A DNA stretch of 64,000 bases from the NCBI GenBank assembly GCA_963772845.1, contig CAVYYW010000014.1:806001-870000 (forward strand), in the 5' to 3' direction. How positions within the stretch are numbered: position 1 is the first letter of the stretch; the number at the start of each line of letters is the position of its first letter. This stretch comes from CAVYYW01 sp963772845 (GTDB lineage: Bacteria; Bacillota; Bacilli; Bacillales; Sporolactobacillaceae). Positions 38,449 to 48,133 of this stretch are shown here, one piece after another. A model generated the notes under the pieces. The model did not search any database and was not told where the DNA came from. It was given only the letters and a program-made list of their open reading frames with translations. Both the position numbers and the translations under genes were made by a program.

Positions 38449-39966
38449 ATGAAAACGCAAAACACATCTGCTCGTCCGATTCGAACGGGTCCTATTTTTG
38501 GTGTCATGCTCGCAGGTGCCTTAATCGCTTTCTTGAATCAAACATTAATTAATATTGCTTTGCCGCAGATTATGAACCGCCTTCATATTACGGCTGCAAC
38601 AGCTAACTGGCTGACAACAATATTCATGCTCGTTAACGGGATTGTTATTCCAATTACTGCTTTTCTGATGAACCGGTTCACTACAAGACAACTGTATCTG
38701 TCTGCCATGGGATTTTTCGCTTTAGGTACCTTGGTTTGCGGAATCGCCCCAAGCTTTTCATTCATTTTGATTGGTCGGGTAATACAGGCTGTGGGAGCAG
38801 GAATATTATTTCCATTAATCACAAATGTTATTTTTACTTTATTTCCGCCTAACCGCCGCGGCTTTGCAATGGGAATCTTCGGCATTGCAATGAACTTTGC
38901 ACCAGCCATCGGACCGACACTTTCTGGATGGATTGTGCAGAATCATTCATGGAGAGTGTTGTTTTTTATCATCTTCCCGATTGCTTTGATCAATTTTATC
39001 GTCGCTGTTTTTCTTGTTAAAAATGTATCAGAGACGAGCCGTCCTAAGCTGGATATTTTCGGTGTCTTATTATCGACGATTGGTTTCGGAGGCATCCTAT
39101 ATGCTTTTGCAACAGCTGGTTCAAAAGGCTGGGGCAGCACGGATGTTGTAACGATGTTTATTGTGGGAGGGATCAGCCTAGGCTTATTTGTTTGGCGGCA
39201 ATTTATGGTCAACAACCCGATTCTGGAGTTTAGGATTTTTCGTTATCCAATTTTCTCATTGACGACTATTATTAACGTTATCGTTACCATGGCAATGTTT
39301 TCAGGGATGATTCTCATGCCCATTTATATGCAGAATGTGCGTGGTTTCTCACCGCTGATGTCAGGGCTTGTTTTGTTGCCGGGTGGTATTGTAATGGGAA
39401 TTATGTCTCCAATTATCGGCAAGCTTTTTGATAAGTTCGGGGCAAAATGGCTTGCTGTCATTGGTTTGGCACTTACCATCTTAACGACATTTGCGCTTAC
39501 AAGGCTAACGACAGACACGACGTTTACCTATGTTGTCGTTGCGTATACTGCACGAATGTTCGGGATGTCCCTTCTGATGATGCCAATCTTCACAGCCGGA
39601 CTTAACGAGTTGGCACTTAGCCTCAATCGATATGGAACGGCAATGGTTAATACGTTGCGAAATGTAGCTGGGGCTGTTGGAATGGCTTTTTTCGTTACAA
39701 TTATGACAAATAAGGGCTCCATGCACGTTAAGGAAATCATTCTAAACAGTCATATCCTCCCAACTGACAAGGCACAAATGGCTGCCGCCGTCCATCAGGG
39801 CACAGCTATGGGGATCAATGATGCGTTTATGGTCGCTACCTGGTTAACAGGTGTTGCGTTTGTATTGTCATTCTTCATTAAGAAAACGTCCCCGCAGGAA
39901 GATACGATAACAAATCGCGTAAAAAGAGAGAAGAAGACGGTTCGGATTGCACGGGGTATTCAATAA
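38449..39966 (+). CDS. DHA2-family (14-helix) MFS drug efflux transporter
   Basis: This is a 505-residue proton antiporter with about 14 membrane segments. FLNQTLINIALPQIMNRLHI is the DHA2 opening motif, TTIFMLVNGIVIPITAFLMN follows, and motif C is GIAMNFAPAIGPTLSG. Closest in character are LmrB/EmrB-type pumps for drugs or toxic organics. Start: ATG 38449. The nearest clear promoter is the operator-linked one at 37516. The gene ends in a strong bidirectional terminator. Substrate unknown. Confidence 0.88.
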   Translation: MKTQNTSARPIRTGPIFGVMLAGALIAFLNQTLINIALPQIMNRLHITAATANWLTTIFMLVNGIVIPITAFLMNRFTTRQLYLSAMGFFALGTLVCGIAPSFSFILIGRVIQAVGAGILFPLITNVIFTLFPPNRRGFAMGIFGIAMNFAPAIGPTLSGWIVQNHSWRVLFFIIFPIALINFIVAVFLVKNVSETSRPKLDIFGVLLSTIGFGGILYAFATAGSKGWGSTDVVTMFIVGGISLGLFVWRQFMVNNPILEFRIFRYPIFSLTTIINVIVTMAMFSGMILMPIYMQNVRGFSPLMSGLVLLPGGIVMGIMSPIIGKLFDKFGAKWLAVIGLALTILTTFALTRLTTDTTFTYVVVAYTARMFGMSLLMMPIFTAGLNELALSLNRYGTAMVNTLRNVAGAVGMAFFVTIMTNKGSMHVKEIILNSHILPTDKAQMAAAVHQGTAMGINDAFMVATWLTGVAFVLSFFIKKTSPQEDTITNRVKREKKTVRIARGIQ

Positions 39967-39967
39967 A

Positions 39968-40003
39968 AAAAACACTCATTCCTTTTAGGGAATGAGTGTT
40001 TTT
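39968..40003. terminator. Bidirectional terminator
   Basis: AACACTCATTCC and GGGAATGAGTGTT form a perfect stem around TTTTA, with A- and T-runs outside. It separates the efflux gene from the converging membrane-protein gene. Confidence 0.85.
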
Positions 40004-40007
40004 TTAG

Positions 40008-40514
40008 TTATCCTGCTGCTCTCATCTGCCTTAATTTTTGTTCATTTTTATTCATGTTTTTTACCAAAGTAGGGTGCCGTACCATAAGCATTAAATATTT
40101 ACCTAATAGAAACCCTGAAACAGAGTAAAAATAGCTGGCGTAGCTTGAAAAACCATGTAAGTGCAGTTGAATATGAAAATAAGCAACAATAATAGACAGC
40201 AAAGCCGTTTTTATAGGTACCGAAACAAGCCAGGCAAAGACAGACAGGGGAGATCCTGCAATTCGCCATACGCCTCCTCTATTTACCAATTGATTGTAGC
40301 GGCCTTGTATTAACCCGATTCCAAAAGTAAACAAAAAACCAACGAGAAGAATGATCCAATCCCCAATCGAAATGTAAGGTTCAAATGACACAAAGACACT
40401 CCCCGAAATCAATAACAAAAATGGCAGCCGGTAAAGCTTTCCCGTCATTGGTTTTTCTCGCAACTGGTTGGCAGCAATGATAATTAAACTCAGTACTCCA
40501 ATCATTATAGGCAT
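40008..40514 (-). CDS. CcdC-like (DUF1453) membrane protein
   Basis: This 168-residue protein has about five membrane segments, starting at MPIMIGVLSLIIIAANQLRE. LYRLPFLLLISGSVFV and NRGGVWRIAGSPLSVFAWL are its most distinctive blocks; the run of hydrophobic segments and a basic C-terminus resemble the CcdC/DUF1453 family. That family was named from a cytochrome c biogenesis gene neighbourhood but has no proven function. The neighbours here give no functional hint. Intact. Confidence 0.5.
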   Translation of the reverse strand: MPIMIGVLSLIIIAANQLREKPMTGKLYRLPFLLLISGSVFVSFEPYISIGDWIILLVGFLFTFGIGLIQGRYNQLVNRGGVWRIAGSPLSVFAWLVSVPIKTALLSIIVAYFHIQLHLHGFSSYASYFYSVSGFLLGKYLMLMVRHPTLVKNMNKNEQKLRQMRAAG

Positions 40515-40731
40515 GTGATCCGCTCCTTCATGGCCAGTTTTGACGGTTGTTAAATATATATGCGATGGGTCGTTGTCCTAAATCATTTTCGGGCTTTAAT
40601 TAATGGCTTGCTGCATGTGAAATTCTATACATATTTTATGATTTAAAGGAATGACCATTAATTTATCGAATAATGGTAATGAATCACTATACGTTTAAGT
40701 CTTAAACTCTTTTATCTTGGAGGTAAATGAA

Positions 40732-41703
40732 ATGAAGTGTGTAGCCGTCCATGGATTTGGTGGTCCGGAGGTTTTGAAAATTGAAGAAAGAGAAAAACCT
40801 TTAATTGGTGATGATGAAGTTCTAATCAGAGTGGAAAAGACAAGTATTAACTTTGCAGATATAAAAAACAGAACCGGGATAAAAGGGAAGGGGACATTCC
40901 CTTTTATCCCTGGGTTAGACTGTGCCGGGACAGTTGTACAGACGGGTAAAAATGTGGGAGATTTAAAATGTGGGCAGCGGGTGATCGCCTTCCCCAATAA
41001 CGGTTCCTATGCTGAATTCGTTGTTGCAAATGAAAAATTAACATTTGCGATCCCTGATCAGATTGATTTCACGTCAGCAGCAGCCTGTCCCACAGTCGCT
41101 ATCCTTTCATATAAGCTGCTTCACGATATTGCAAGGATAAACAAGAACGAGTCTGTGTTAGTTCATGCAGCAGCTGGTGGTGTAGGAACAACTGCCATCC
41201 AGATTGCTAAGTTACTAGGTGCGGGGACAGTCATTGGAACTGTCAGTAACGAAAAGAAAGCTGATATTGTCCGTGAGGCAGGTGCTGATCACGTTCTCTT
41301 ATATGAGAATTTTTTTGAACAGGTAAATGAGCTGACAAACGGAACTGGTGCTGATATTATTTTAGATTCTCTTTCAGGCCATATTTCAGAGGAGAGCATG
41401 AAGTGCCTCGCTATTTATGGCAGGCTTGTTCACTTCGGCAATTCGAGCGGTGAATCAGGTTGCTTTAAAACAAAAGACCTACATTCAAGCTGCCGGTCTG
41501 TGCTTGGATTTAGTCTTGGAACAACACGAAAAAGAAGACCTGAACTTTTGAAAGATGCTGCCGAACAAATCCTGAATTTTATGGTATCAGGCGGCCTTAA
41601 AATGAAAGTGAGCCGGTCATTTTCTTTAGAAAACGTGAGTGAGGGGCATCGGCTTCTTGAATCAAGGAAAAGCACTGGGAAGATCCTGTTAGATCTGAGA
41701 TGA
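40732..41703 (+). CDS. Zinc-type alcohol dehydrogenase-like quinone oxidoreductase
   Basis: This is a medium-chain dehydrogenase/reductase of 323 residues. VAVHGFGGPEVLKIEE, IKNRTGIKGKGTFPFIPGLD and CAGTVVQTG form the N-terminal domain. HAAAGGVGTTAIQIAKLLGA is the NADPH Rossmann motif. It lacks the Cys/His zinc ligands of alcohol dehydrogenases, so it belongs to the quinone oxidoreductase group. Start: ATG 40732 behind TTGGAGGT; the upstream in-frame TTG is part of that ribosome site. Intact. Confidence 0.82.
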   Translation: MKCVAVHGFGGPEVLKIEEREKPLIGDDEVLIRVEKTSINFADIKNRTGIKGKGTFPFIPGLDCAGTVVQTGKNVGDLKCGQRVIAFPNNGSYAEFVVANEKLTFAIPDQIDFTSAAACPTVAILSYKLLHDIARINKNESVLVHAAAGGVGTTAIQIAKLLGAGTVIGTVSNEKKADIVREAGADHVLLYENFFEQVNELTNGTGADIILDSLSGHISEESMKCLAIYGRLVHFGNSSGESGCFKTKDLHSSCRSVLGFSLGTTRKRRPELLKDAAEQILNFMVSGGLKMKVSRSFSLENVSEGHRLLESRKSTGKILLDLR

Positions 41704-41789
41704 AATAATTTAAAGAAAAAGAAAACAGTAATCGTATAAATAATTCTGATATCATTATCTGTTATTGAAAGATTAGAAGGGGGATTAAG

Positions 41790-42705
41790 TTGAAGAATTC
41801 CAGCTGTTTTATTACTAGTAAAACCATCTTGATAACAGGGGTGACTGGCACTCTAGGTGGCGCAGCAGCTAGGCGTTTTATTCAGGAAGGGGCGAATGTT
41901 AAAGGGTTGATTCGCAGTAAACAACATAAACATGAACTTATAAAACAAGGGATTGAACCGGTAGAAGGCATTCTGGAAGATTACGATAGATTAAAAGCGG
42001 CCCTAATGGACGTCGACATCGTTATTCATTGTGCAGCTTATCTAGGAGACGATAGACAACTGGCAATAAGATCAAACGTGGAGGGTGTCGACAACCTTGC
42101 AAGAGCATCCCTTGAAGCTGGAGTAAATCACTTTATTCACATCTCAACCACGTCCGTATTTGGCGAACCTGCTGAAGGCTATTTCGATGAAGATCACCCT
42201 ATTGTAGAAGAATCATCCAGAACCTTATGTTCGAACCAAGGCTGAATCAGAGAGAATTCTTAAAACGTACTCAAATAAAGGACTGAACTGGGTTATTTTG
42301 AGACCCGGAGCCATTTGCGCTGAAGAGAACTCGCATTGGGGAGATCGCCAGGTTAAACGGATCATTGAAGCTGAAGCCGTTGACTGGATTCAACCAAAAG
42401 ATCTTGTCCCATGGGTTCACACTGACAATGTTGTAGAAATGCTGGTGCTTATTTTAAAGAAAAACGTCACGCATGAAATTTACCATGCAATTGATGGTAA
42501 TTTTCCAGAGACAGAGTTTAGGGTAAAGCTATGTGAAGCGGCCGAAAAAACCATGTTAATTCCAGATCGTAAAATTGAACGGCCTGTTTATGCGAATCAA
42601 AAAATTAAAGATCTTGGCTACATTCCAAAGAGAAACTTTGAGGAAACGGTGACGAATCTCGAAAAGTTGACCAAGAGTTTAATGCTCAAAAAAACAAAGG
42701 GTTAG
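41790..42705 (+). pseudogene. NAD-dependent epimerase/dehydratase (extended SDR), one frameshift
   Basis: The Rossmann motif ITGVTGTLGGAAARRFIQEG is near the start, then VIHCAAYLGDD and HFIHISTTSVFGEP. After a frame change near 42225 the text reads YVRTKAESERIL, containing the catalytic YxxxK, then VILRPGAICAEE and PWVHTDNVVEML. One indel inside the active-site segment separates the pieces. Start: TTG 41790 after AAGGGGG. Substrate unknown; it follows the oxidoreductase by 86 bases. Confidence 0.78.
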
Positions 42706-42742
42706 GGAATGTTAATTTATTAGAAATACTGTTTTCGAAGGG

Positions 42743-42826
42743 ATGGTTATGAAAAGCACGCGCATTTATTATTTTAAACAAGCTTTCGCGTTCATAAAGC
42801 GTAGAAAGAGCGATTTCCCACTATAG
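42743..42826 (+). CDS. Very small basic ORF, unknown
   Basis: This 27-residue ORF (or 25 from ATG 42749, better spaced from AAGGGA) is rich in Lys, Arg and aromatics: KSTRIYYFKQAFAFIKRRKS. It fills the gap between the epimerase and the acetyltransferase. Nothing recognised; it may be chance. Confidence 0.2.
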   Translation: MVMKSTRIYYFKQAFAFIKRRKSDFPL

Positions 42827-42842
42827 AAAGGATGATATAAAC

Positions 42843-43313
42843 ATGCCGCACGTTAGTCTTAAAAAGATCGATTCAACAAACTGGAGAGACGCTCTTGCGC
42901 TCTCCGTTGCCTCAGATCAGCAAGCATTTGTCTCTTCAATCACACCGCCTGTAGCCATGGCACTGTCTAAGGCGTACATAAAACCTGACGGAAGAACCAT
43001 TGAACCTTTTGGTGTTTATTTTAAAGAAGAATTGGCTGGTTTTCTGAATTTCCACTATACACCAGGCAGTAAGATGGACTATTGGATTTACCATTTCTTT
43101 ATAGATCAACGCTTCCAAAGAAAAGGACTTGGCGGAGCGGCGATAAATGAATTAATCCGTTACGTTAACGAAGCACACCCTGCATGCGAAAAAATAAGCC
43201 TGACGGTCAAGCCCGATAATAGAGGCGGGATTACGTTCTACCAAACACATGGTTTTGTTGAAGAGGATTATTTAACCCATGATGAACCCACCTATTCGAT
43301 TTCTCTCAACTGA
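42843..43313 (+). CDS. GNAT family N-acetyltransferase
   Basis: This single-domain acetyltransferase of 156 residues has the acetyl-CoA pyrophosphate loop RFQRKGLGGAAINELI (the R/QxxGxG motif), followed by KISLTVKPDNRGGITFYQ, the beta-5/alpha-4 region of the fold. The order and the DYWIYHFFID strand resemble spermidine/spermine or ribosomal-protein acetyltransferase subgroups, but substrate residues are not diagnostic. Start: ATG 42843 behind AAAGGATG. Intact. Confidence 0.8.
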   Translation: MPHVSLKKIDSTNWRDALALSVASDQQAFVSSITPPVAMALSKAYIKPDGRTIEPFGVYFKEELAGFLNFHYTPGSKMDYWIYHFFIDQRFQRKGLGGAAINELIRYVNEAHPACEKISLTVKPDNRGGITFYQTHGFVEEDYLTHDEPTYSISLN

Positions 43314-43415
43314 CAGTTTACAGTGACAACTCCTGCTTTTGTAATCTTGCGCTTGTATTCCAGGTAACTTACTTATAGATCCATTCCACGGTATACTTAT
43401 TATGGAGGTGGTTTC

Positions 43416-44024
43416 ATGCAGGAGAGAAAAAAGGTAAATGGGAAAGAAATCATCGCTGATAAGTGGTGGCGGGCAATTGTTTCTAATGATTCGTCATATG
43501 ATGGAACATTTTATTATGCAGTGAAAACAACCGGGATTTTTTGCCGGCCTTCTTGCAAATCTCGGCTTCCTAAAAAAGAAAATGTTCTATTTTTCAGGAC
43601 GAGTAAACAAGCACTCTCTGAGGGTTTTCGTTCTTGCAAGCGATGCAAACCTGATGGAATCCTGATGCCGGATAAGGAATGGATTGGACAGATTTCGCAT
43701 TGGATTGGATGCCACTACACCACCAGAATCACACTTGCGGGTTTAGCCGAACAGTTCCACGGCAGTCCTTATCATTTGCAGCGAACATATAAACGAGTGC
43801 TGGGAATGACACCGGCCAAACATATACTAGAGCTCAGACTTGCAAAGGCAGAGCAACTGCTGGTCAGAACTGATCTAACGATTACGGAGATCGCCTCAGC
43901 TGCCGGTATGCGTAATGCCGCTCATTTTGCTACGGTCTTTCAAAATAATAAAAGTTTGACACCAACAGCGTTCCGTCAATTACACAACAGTCAGAGGAGC
44001 GGACATCGTGAATCAATCAGGTAA
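43416..44024 (+). CDS. adaA: AdaA: methylphosphotriester-sensing transcriptional activator
   Basis: This 202-residue protein has an N-terminal Ada zinc domain and a C-terminal AraC helix-turn-helix. Zinc/methyl-acceptor cysteines are Cys43 and Cys47 (IFCRPSCKSR) and Cys74 and Cys77 (SCKRCKPDG). DNA-binding blocks are ITLAGLAEQFHGSPYHLQRT and LTITEIASAAGMRNAAHFAT. It repairs methylphosphotriesters by transfer to Cys43 and then activates the adaptive response. The next gene, adaB, overlaps it by 17 bases, as in B. subtilis. Start: ATG 43416 with GGAGGTGG. Confidence 0.9.
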   Translation: MQERKKVNGKEIIADKWWRAIVSNDSSYDGTFYYAVKTTGIFCRPSCKSRLPKKENVLFFRTSKQALSEGFRSCKRCKPDGILMPDKEWIGQISHWIGCHYTTRITLAGLAEQFHGSPYHLQRTYKRVLGMTPAKHILELRLAKAEQLLVRTDLTITEIASAAGMRNAAHFATVFQNNKSLTPTAFRQLHNSQRSGHRESIR

Positions 44025-44549
44025 ACGAATCATTTATTGGACGCATTTTCTGCACGAAAATTGGAAGCTGTATATTGCTGCAACGGCAAGCGGCCTTTGT
44101 TATGTCGGTTCAGCAGATGGAGAATATGAAGAACTCTTAGTCTGGGTAAATGCGCATATACCGAATCATCAGCTCGTTAATGATGACCTTAAAATGAAGC
44201 CTTATACTGAGCAGTTTAAAAGATATTTTCAGGCAAGGTTAAATCGTTTAACATACCGATAGACTTCTATGGAACAGATTTTCAAGAGAAGGTTTGGAAG
44301 ACGCTAATAGATATCCCTTTTGGAAAAACCATTTCCTACTCTGACTTTGCAGAGAAACTGGGTAAACCAACCGCTGTCCGGGCGGCGGCGGCTGCAATAG
44401 GCAAGAATCCGATTCTGATTGCGGTCCCATGCCACAGAGTCATCAGTAAATCCGGAGCGTTAACCGGGTATAGAGGCGGGCTCCCCATGAAAGCAGCTTT
44501 GCTTGCCTTGGAAGAAACGTCTAGATATGATGAACCTTCTCAAGTTTGA
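44008..44549 (+). pseudogene. adaB: AdaB: methylated-DNA-protein cysteine methyltransferase, one frameshift
   Basis: This O6-alkylguanine-DNA alkyltransferase has about 180 residues. The N-terminal half (YIAATASGLCYVGSADG) ends at 44262 in the wrong frame. From about 44245 the other frame gives FYGTDFQEKVWKTLIDIPFG, SYSDFAEKLGKPTAVRAAA, and the active site IAVPCHRVISKSGALTGYRG, with the methyl-accepting Cys in PCHRV. One indel near 44245 (in AGGTTAAATCG) breaks an otherwise complete enzyme. Start: GTG 44008 after AGAGGAG, inside adaA. Confidence 0.87.
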
Positions 44550-44589
44550 TTTTTAATTCAAACTGGGGTAAACTTCAACCAAATGAATA

Positions 44590-44685
44590 ATGAACCACGG
44601 GAGCTTGTGGAATCAGGCTGAGAGTATGACCAATCCGTCATTAACCGTTGAACCTGTTGGATAATGCCAGCGTAGGAAAAGTTAC
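44590..44685 (+). promoter_or_regulatory. TPP riboswitch
   Basis: The conserved thi-box parts appear in order: GGGAGCTTG, the pyrimidine-sensing GGCTGAGAG with TATGACC, CCGTTGAACCTG, and the pyrophosphate-sensing GGATAATGCCAGCGTAGGAA. It lies directly before thiM and a terminator, so thiamine pyrophosphate should shut the operon off. Confidence 0.93.
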
Positions 44686-44695
44686 GAAATAACGA

Positions 44696-44727
44696 AGACA
44701 CTTTGCTTACGCAAAGTGTCTTTTTTG
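44696..44727 (+). terminator. Riboswitch-controlled terminator
   Basis: AGACACTTTG pairs with CAAAGTGTCT around CTTACG and is followed by six Ts. It stands 11 bases after the riboswitch and 40 bases before thiM. Confidence 0.9.
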
Positions 44728-44767
44728 CATTTGAAGATCGAACGATTACCAATAGGGGGAAATGAAT

Positions 44768-45574
44768 ATGAATCCGGAAAAAGTTTCAATATTGCTTGAA
44801 AAGGTAAGGGAAGAAGCACCTTTAGTCCACAATATTACCAATGTCGTCGTTACAAATTTCACAGCTAATGGTTTGCTGTCATTAGGTGCTTCACCAGTCA
44901 TGTCTTTTGCAAAAGAAGAAGCGGCAGATATGGCAAAGATTGCGAATGCTTTGGTACTCAATATCGGCACATTAACAAAAAATACAGTGGAAAGCATGAT
45001 CTTGGCAGGAAAATCGGCCAACGAGCACGGGGTACCTGTGGTGTTTGATCCCGTAGGGGCGGGGGCGACCCCATTTAGGACTGATACAGCACAAAAAATA
45101 GTTAAAGAAGTAAATGTTTCGATTATCCGAGGGAATGCAGCGGAGATCGCCAATTTAACCGGAGAATCAGGGAACATCAAGGGTGTTGATGCAGGGCATC
45201 ACAACGGCGATATCATTTCGTTGGCCAAATCGGCAGCCAGGAAGCTTGGGACAATTATTGTGATGACAGGAAAGGACGATATTATAACGGATGGGAACGT
45301 GACCTATAGTGTCCACAACGGCCATGAAATGCAAACGAAGGTTACGGGCACAGGCTGTCTCCTCAGCTCTGTAGTCGGCGCTTTCGCCGGTGTTCATCCT
45401 GATCTGAGAGAAGCAGCGTTAGCGGCAGTTGTGTCTTATAATGTTGCAGCAGAAGAAGCTTTCCTGATTACTGGTGAAAATGGTCCGGGAAGCTTCCAAA
45501 CTGAATTTTTAAACCAGCTCAACAGAATTTCAAAGTCTGATTTACAGCAACGTGCGGACTTTGAGCTTTATTAA
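44768..45574 (+). CDS. thiM: Hydroxyethylthiazole kinase ThiM
   Basis: This salvage kinase of 268 residues phosphorylates the thiazole alcohol for thiamine synthesis. Features: PLVHNITNVVVTNFTANGLL (family start), VFDPVGAGATPFRT, IRGNAAEIANL, and the anion-hole and nucleophile region VTGTGCLLSSVVGAF with the family's Cys. Start: ATG 44768 is eight bases from GGGGG; ATG 44762 is in frame but only two bases from it. First gene of the riboswitch operon. Intact. Confidence 0.93.
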   Translation: MNPEKVSILLEKVREEAPLVHNITNVVVTNFTANGLLSLGASPVMSFAKEEAADMAKIANALVLNIGTLTKNTVESMILAGKSANEHGVPVVFDPVGAGATPFRTDTAQKIVKEVNVSIIRGNAAEIANLTGESGNIKGVDAGHHNGDIISLAKSAARKLGTIIVMTGKDDIITDGNVTYSVHNGHEMQTKVTGTGCLLSSVVGAFAGVHPDLREAALAAVVSYNVAAEEAFLITGENGPGSFQTEFLNQLNRISKSDLQQRADFELY

Positions 45575-45592
45575 AAGGGGGAAACCAGAGTT

Positions 45593-46396
45593 ATGAAAAA
45601 AGCACTTACGATTGCAGGATCTGATAGCGGAGGCGGAGCCGGAATTCAAGCAGATATAAAAACGTTTCAAGAATTAAATGTTTTCGGAACTTCTGCCATT
45701 ACTGCTGTCACCGCCCAAAATACGCTTGGTGTTCATGGGATTTATCCGATGACAGTTGAGGCTGTTGAAAAGCAGATCCAATCCATTGCTGATGATATCC
45801 CACCAGACGCGGTTAAGACGGGCATGCTTTTCAGCGCTGAAATTATCAGCGCCGTCGCGAAATTGATCAAAAAAAACGGCTGGGATAAAGTTGTTATTGA
45901 TCCAGTAATGATTGCAAAGGGGGGCGCTTCATTACTTCAGCGGAATGCCATCCAGGCATTAAAGCTGGATCTTTTGCCTCTTTCTTTTGTGATGACCCCA
46001 ATATTCCAGAAGCCGAGCAGATTGTGGATATGTCCATCAGAACCCTTACGATAAAAGAGAAGCATCAAAACGCTTAAGTGAATTCGGATGCAAGTATGTT
46101 CTTTTAAAAGGCGGACACGATACAGAAACGAATCAGGTTGAGGATCTTCTGTACGACGGTAGAGATTTTTATGCATTATCTGATGTCAGAATACAAACGA
46201 AAAACACACATGGAACAGGTATTTTTTCAGCAGCTATTGCAGCTGAATTGGCTAAAGGAGAAACAATGATAAAGGCTTTGATACCGCAAAAGTCTTTATA
46301 CAGAATGCCATTGCACATCAGCAAAACATTGGACATGGGCACGGGCCGCTGAATCATGGCGCATATAGACGAATTCAGAATGGAGGAATGGGATGA
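45593..46396 (+). pseudogene. thiD: Hydroxymethylpyrimidine kinase ThiD, frameshifted
   Basis: The N-terminal two-thirds is clean: ALTIAGSDSGGGAGIQADIK, GTSAITAVTAQNTLGVHGIY, VKTGMLFSAE and VVIDPVMIAKGG. The frame changes near 45995. The text then continues NIPEAEQIVDM in another frame and KYVLLKGGH in a third, and NTHGTG is followed by FSAAIAAELAKGE, where the usual Cys-Thr of GTGCTFS is missing. A last shift near 46270 leads to a family-like GHGPLNHGAYR ending at 46396. At least three indels occur. ThiD also makes the pyrimidine precursor, so loss would block the pathway unless another copy exists. Confidence 0.85.
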
Positions 46397-47019
46397 TGAG
46401 AATACATGCAGAGAGGATTCGCGAGCTGTTAAAGGTTTACTTTATTATGGGAAGCCCAAATTGCAAAGTGGACCCATCATCCATATTGAAGGCTGCCATT
46501 GAAGGTGGTATAACGTTATTTCAATATCGTGAAAAAGGCTCTCTTGCTCTATCTGGCAAAGACAAATATAAACTAGCAAAATCTTTCCAGGATATTTGTA
46601 TGTCTTCAAGCATCCCGTTTGTCGTTAATGATGATATAGAGTTAGCCCTTTCATTGAATGCCGATGGCGTCCATCTTGGTCAAGAAGACGAATCAGCTGA
46701 AACTGTGCGCAGAAAAATTGGAGATAAAATTCTAGGTGTCTCTGTTCATACGATCGATGAGGCTAAACGCGCTATAAATCATGGGGCGGACTATTTAGGA
46801 ATCGGTCCGATTTTCCCGACAGATACGAAACCGGATGCGAAAAAACCGCGTGGCTTTATTTTAATCCAGCAGTTAAAGGACTCCGGTATTGATATTCCAA
46901 TTGTTGGAATCGGGGGTATTAATGAAGTAAATGCCAGTTCTGTAGCCGCCGCTGGTGCTGACGGTGTATCCGTCATATCAGCGATCAGCCAATCGAATAC
47001 GCCGCAAGCATCTGCTTAG
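46396..47019 (+). CDS. thiE: Thiamine-phosphate synthase ThiE
   Basis: This 207-residue TIM barrel joins the pyrimidine and thiazole halves of thiamine. VYFIMGSPNC, GGITLFQYREKG, FVVNDDIELALSLNADGVHL, GQED, IGVSVHT-like LGVSVHT, DYLGIGPIFPT and IVGIGGINEVNA are all present. Start: ATG 46396, spaced eight bases from GGAGGA; ATG 46393 is adjacent. It directly abuts thiD. Intact, last gene of the operon, followed by a terminator. Confidence 0.92.
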   Translation: MRIHAERIRELLKVYFIMGSPNCKVDPSSILKAAIEGGITLFQYREKGSLALSGKDKYKLAKSFQDICMSSSIPFVVNDDIELALSLNADGVHLGQEDESAETVRRKIGDKILGVSVHTIDEAKRAINHGADYLGIGPIFPTDTKPDAKKPRGFILIQQLKDSGIDIPIVGIGGINEVNASSVAAAGADGVSVISAISQSNTPQASA

Positions 47020-47114
47020 TCTTAAAAAAATCAGTTGAAAATGGGTTAACAATCTATTAAAGCGATTTAAAAGTTAAGCGTCCTCAAATGATGCTTATAG
47101 AGTATTTAGGATAA

Positions 47115-47147
47115 AGACTTGGAGAATGATCCAGGTCTCTTTTTTTG
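47115..47147 (+). terminator. Intrinsic terminator of the thi operon
   Basis: AGACTTGG pairs with CCAGGTCT around AGAATGAT, followed by a T-run to 47147. Confidence 0.7.
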
Positions 47148-47260
47148 TCAATTTAATTCCTAAAACGAATACGAGCAATCGAGAATGAAAGAACCCATTT
47201 ACCAATATAAATAACAATGCTACAGGTTTATATTGAGGGCTAGAAACTGGAGGGAATGCC

Positions 47261-48133
47261 ATGGCCATCTTACCACCTATTTTGCAGCCTGGAGATACGA
47301 TTGGGATTGTAACTTTAGGGAGCCCGTTGTCTGCAGCCATAATAGATGCGCGTATTAATACACTGAAAAGTCTTGGGTTTAATATAGTGATGGGCAACTA
47401 TGTGTACTCACAAAACGGGTTTCTTGCAGGTACAGCTCAGGAGCGCGCTTCTGATTTAATGAGCATGTTTAAAAACCCAGCCGTTAAAATGATCCTTCCC
47501 ACTAGAGGGGGTGTCGGAGTAGCTGGAATTCTTGAATATCTTGATTTTGATGTGATCAACAAAAACCCCAAAATCATCAGCGGGTATAGCGATATTACTG
47601 TTTTATTAAATTGCCTGTATGAATATGCGAATTTAATGACGTTCCACAGCCTTTTACTTATTGACTTTACGATGGAAACGCCTGCCTACAATTTCGATCA
47701 ATTTTTTTCCTTGACCTCCACAATAGCAGCAACCCGTCCCATACTTAATCCACCTGGCTTGCCGCTATCAAGTAGAATACCCGGCAATGTTACTGGCAGA
47801 ATAGTAGGCGGTAATCTTACCTCTTTTATTGGTACACTTGGTACGCCATTTGAGATCGATACAGCCGGAAAAATCCTTTTTTTAGAGGACGTTCACGAAC
47901 CCATTAATACCATCTATCGGTATATGACTCAATTGAAAATGGCAGGTAAATTTAAGGATTGCGCAGGAATTATTATTGGCGAATGTACTGCGTGTCCGAT
48001 TGCTTATGGAAAAACGTATAAGGATCTCATTAATGATTTATTCGTACCGCTTGGCAAACCGCTTATGACAGGTCTTGCGACGGGACACGGTACCTACAAA
48101 GCGGCCATCCCTATTGAGACAGAACAAATTTAA
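47261..48133 (+). CDS. S66-family LD-carboxypeptidase-like protein
   Basis: This muramoyltetrapeptide carboxypeptidase or MccF-like serine peptidase has 290 residues as read. GDTIGIVTLGSPLS is the family start. LPTRGGVGVAG and ISGYSDIT place the nucleophile Ser at about 110, FLEDVHEP the catalytic Glu, and ATGHGTYKAAIPI the His. The reading frame probably slips near 48120. The next frame gives TNLNTITNTLTILEPTVFI and stops at 48183, which matches the usual family ending. All catalytic residues lie before the slip. It would trim peptidoglycan peptides in the cytoplasm or cleave related amides. Confidence 0.8.
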   Translation: MAILPPILQPGDTIGIVTLGSPLSAAIIDARINTLKSLGFNIVMGNYVYSQNGFLAGTAQERASDLMSMFKNPAVKMILPTRGGVGVAGILEYLDFDVINKNPKIISGYSDITVLLNCLYEYANLMTFHSLLLIDFTMETPAYNFDQFFSLTSTIAATRPILNPPGLPLSSRIPGNVTGRIVGGNLTSFIGTLGTPFEIDTAGKILFLEDVHEPINTIYRYMTQLKMAGKFKDCAGIIIGECTACPIAYGKTYKDLINDLFVPLGKPLMTGLATGHGTYKAAIPIETEQI

